This document shows positions 61,591 through 64,000 of a DNA stretch of 64,000 nt, piece by piece. Source of the DNA: Aquilaria yunnanensis (taxonomy: Eukaryota > Streptophyta > Magnoliopsida > Malvales > Thymelaeaceae); contig CM077594.1 in NCBI GenBank assembly GCA_039654915.1, positions 45,771,001-45,835,000 on the forward strand, written 5' to 3'. Positions within the stretch are counted from its first letter, which is position 1; every line of letters starts with the position of its first letter. Made by a program: the position numbers and the translations under genes. The notes under the pieces were generated by a model. The model did not search any database. It worked only from the letters and a program-made list of their open reading frames with translations, and was not told the DNA's origin.

Positions 61591-63618
61591 AAAAATGTAA
61601 GAAAAATACATTAAAAAAATGAGGGACTTAAGTAAAAATGATGAAGGTTCTAAGAAGACATTGGTAATATAATGGGTAGGTTTACCCGAGGCTATCGGAT
61701 TCAAAATGTACACTTAAATGGATTAAGTGGCTAATGGCAAGAAACAAAGATTAAAGGCCAAAATGAACAATCTTTTGGGTGCTAACAAAGATGCTAAGAC
61801 TTGTGGAAGGATTTATGAAGCCATGCAAAAATGTGTGAGGGCGTGAAGGGCATTAAGCCCATTTTAGTGTACATGTGGCACATGGCCGGCTAATGCATGT
61901 TTCCACTCAACCAAAGTCATTCATTTCAGGCCAAACCTTCATTTTGCAAGTCTAAATCGTGTTCATGGTGTTCTTGGTGTTTAAGTCCTAGGTTCATGCC
62001 AAATTGGTGGGGATTGAAGCTTGAATTGGGGAATCAAGCCCAAGCTTGGTGTTCTCAGCCTAATGTGACCTTGTGAGTGAATTTTCAAGCCAAGTCTTGG
62101 AGATCCAAGGCATAGCCAAGAGTTCAAGGCAAGAAATTCTTAAGGATTATGGTCCAGTACTTGATTTTGCTATTGTTCCATGTTCAAGTTAATGATTTGG
62201 CTTCTAAGTGATGGCATATTGAGCTATGTGATCTTAGAATGCTATATGGGGCTCATGTGCTTACCTTCAGGTTCATGTGAATTGTGAATAGCTAGTTACT
62301 AATGGCAAGTGCTTAGAGTTCATTATAGCAAGGCCAACCTATAGTTGAACTTGGAGCTCTAGTGGAATGGATGGTTATCTGTGAAGCTTGAGGGAAATTA
62401 CGGATGTGCTTGCTAGTTTGGCTTTGGCTGAGAAGGATTTTGGGTTGTGGTGTGTGAGTTGTGTGCTTGGTTGCTTGGTTGTGCTTGTTAACCCCTTATA
62501 GTTGCTATTATCATGTATGTATGTTGTTGTATTTGTGGTTTTGGTGTTTTCTTATCTTTTTTGCTGGTGAAGTCTGGCTAATGGAGGTTAAGCCCTTGGG
62601 CTTAACTAAATAAGCTCTTAGAGTTGTAGTAATCCTTACTGAGTTGTGTAAACTCATGCCCTTTATTGTATATGTTTTAGGGAAAGGCCTTGAGCTCAAT
62701 TGATTAGTGTTGTTGCTTGTGTACTAGGTTGTACACTGTTTGCCAAGGTATGTGTTATGATCGAGAGCTTGGCTTATTAAGTACATTGTGCAAGTTTGTA
62801 GTGGATGCGTAAACTCATGTGTTTGAGTTTGTAGGTTTGTGTAGATTATGGGACAAGTCTATAACCAATGGATATGTGCTCTTGGGCTTTGGTAGGATGG
62901 TTTGTACTTATGGGAATGGGCATGGTTGTAGGTGTCTTCCTACAAGCTTTAGTTTTGTATTGCACACTTAAGGTAGCTCTCAGGTACTACCGTTAGTTGG
63001 GTATGTAATGCATAACTTGTCGCTATTTTGAATTATGAGTACTCTTGGTATGGTTCCAAGAAAGTAGTACTAGTATAGAGGCCATTTTGTGTACATATAG
63101 CCTCGAATGAACTATGGAACTTTGTGTATATGTTCTGAATGAATGGAGTGCCAAGTTATGCTATGTATATTTGCCCATGGTTAGACCATTTTGCACTAAA
63201 CCTCACTTGAATGTTGTTGTGCCAAAAATGTATGTATCATGGAGAGCTTGCATTTTCAAAACTTGAATGAGATGAGCTTCTTGGTTGCCATGCATTTGGA
63301 TATCACACTTGATGAGCACACACCCGAAACACATAATCATACAAGTATATATGCCTTGCATTGTGTTGCAAGTAATCGTATGGGCCTTGGCTTGTAGTGC
63401 AAGTGTTGACCTAAAGTTAATAATTAGCCTCCTGGGGCACCTCCAAGCCTTGGTCTTAAGAACTTATAATTTGAAATATAAAAAGTTAGATGGGCCGAGA
63501 CCTAAGTTTACCCTTAAAACTTTATAAGTGCAAGTTGAACAAATTTTTTTAGTGCTTTAGGTAGCACACTTGAGTGGCACAATAGGTGCACAGGCTGGGG
63601 CCTGTGTGGGGTGTGACA
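61588..63618 (+). repeat. 5' LTR of element J (about 2.0 kb), Tekay-like
   Basis: Ends GGGGTGTGACA at 63618 directly before a spacer and PBS. The left boundary is uncertain, between 61585 and 61600, where similarity to the Tat aORF stops (TGCAAAAAATG or TGTAAGAAAA). The middle shares landmarks with LTRs A and I: GTGTGTGAGTTGTGTGCTTGG, GCTTGTTAACCC, TTTTGGTGTTTTC and, near its end, CATGCATTTGGATATCACACTTGATG. I see no gene within it. Confidence 0.75.
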
Positions 63619-63626
63619 GGCTTTGT

Positions 63627-63638
63627 TGGTATCAGAGC
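63627..63638 (+). promoter_or_regulatory. Primer-binding site of element J (tRNA-iMet type)
   Basis: TGGTATCAGAGC lies eight bases after the LTR end, the same as in element A. Confidence 0.92.
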
Positions 63639-63739
63639 TTTGGTTTACAGCTTCTAATTAAGTATAGTATTTTGCCCACATAGGTTTATATAAGATTGTA
63701 CTTGTTGAGTGTATTGAATAGATGCATCTTGAGTGCAGG

Positions 63740-64000
63740 ATGAGAAGCTGAGGCAAGGAAAGAGAATTACTTGAACAAGAAGAAAGTAGGGCAACCCATG
63801 CTAGAGATGGAATCCATATAGAGGAGCCTGAAAGGCAACCAGAGGCCATAGAGCCTAATTTCATCAAAGAGCCAAATGCTAGGGTACATGTACCTGGACC
63901 TAGCAGGGGCAGGCAAGATAGAGTAGAACAGATGATGGAAAAACTAAAAGTCGTTGTGGCACAGCTTGTGGTGGGAATGCAAGTGATGCCCAGCGGCATC
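63740..64000 (+). pseudogene. Gag start of element J, running off the window
   Basis: After an acceptor-like GAGTGCAG the ATG at 63740 gives MRS, then TGA (63749). The same frame is then open to the window end: GKERELLEQEESRATHARDG, PERQPEAIEPNFIKEPNARV, HVPGPSRGRQDRVEQMMEKL, KVVVAQLVVGMQ. The last part is an amphipathic helix such as opens many chromovirus Gags. Fragments of the same phrase (GCCAAATG...CTACAAGTACCAGGACC) occur in element A, so J is a relative of A. Whether J is complete cannot be seen. Confidence 0.65.

Noticed and set aside
61590..63618. A protein or RNA gene in the long stretch before element J's PBS
   Set aside because: No coding frame of note and no tRNA/rRNA features. 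It ends in TGACA before a PBS and shares landmarks with LTRs A and I, so it is an LTR.

Overview
The window looks like plant nuclear DNA, almost certainly angiosperm. It is built almost entirely of nested LTR retrotransposons, with polymerase motifs of the Ty3/Gypsy Tat lineage and of Tekay-type chromoviruses. I see no host protein-coding gene, tRNA, rRNA, CRISPR array or DNA transposon. The species cannot be named from the sequence.

Left part (1-21514). Element A (1-11190, 5' end outside the window) is a non-autonomous, Tekay-related element with 4,610-bp LTRs and a wrecked gag-pol interior. It sits in an inverted Tekay-type LTR block, K (11191-14340). Element B (about 14571-20638, plus strand) is a chromovirus with decayed gag, PR, RT, RNase H, integrase and chromodomain. 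A 2,355-bp solo LTR (I, TSD TGGAT) splits its gag. B's 3' LTR starts at 20639 and is interrupted at 21514.

Centre (21515-52292). Tat element C1 (plus strand, TSD CATGG) lies in B's LTR. Tat element D (minus strand, 33417-51726, TSD GGACG) lies in C1's 3' LTR. D carries a gag-only element F (40001-45661, TSD C[C/T]GAG) and a 1,416-bp solo LTR E2 (TSD CAAAT). C1 carries a sister solo LTR E1 (TSD CGAAC). Without the insertions, C1 and D are each about 11 kb. Both have gag-PR-RT-dual RNase H-IN in one direction and a spliced antisense ORF (aORF) with its own promoter in the other.

Right part (52293-64000). B's LTR resumes (52298-52903) and is cut by a third Tat element, G (minus strand). G's aORF was hit by element H (54458-60179, TSD ACTTC), a C1 relative with a large internal deletion. 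G ends near 61590 where another Tekay-like element, J, begins (LTR to 63618, PBS, gag start running off the window).

Relations among the parts. Target-site duplications fix the order B, then C1, then D, then F and E2. LTR divergence counted by eye agrees: A almost none, F about 1%, C1 and D about 2.5%, H about 5%. Nearly every coding region is broken, and most stop codons look like C-to-T changes at CG or CHG sites. The most unusual object is F. Its single long frame keeps Gag, a PR-RT linker-like motif and a pol-tail motif, but about 470 codons I cannot assign stand where PR, RT, RNase H and IN should be.
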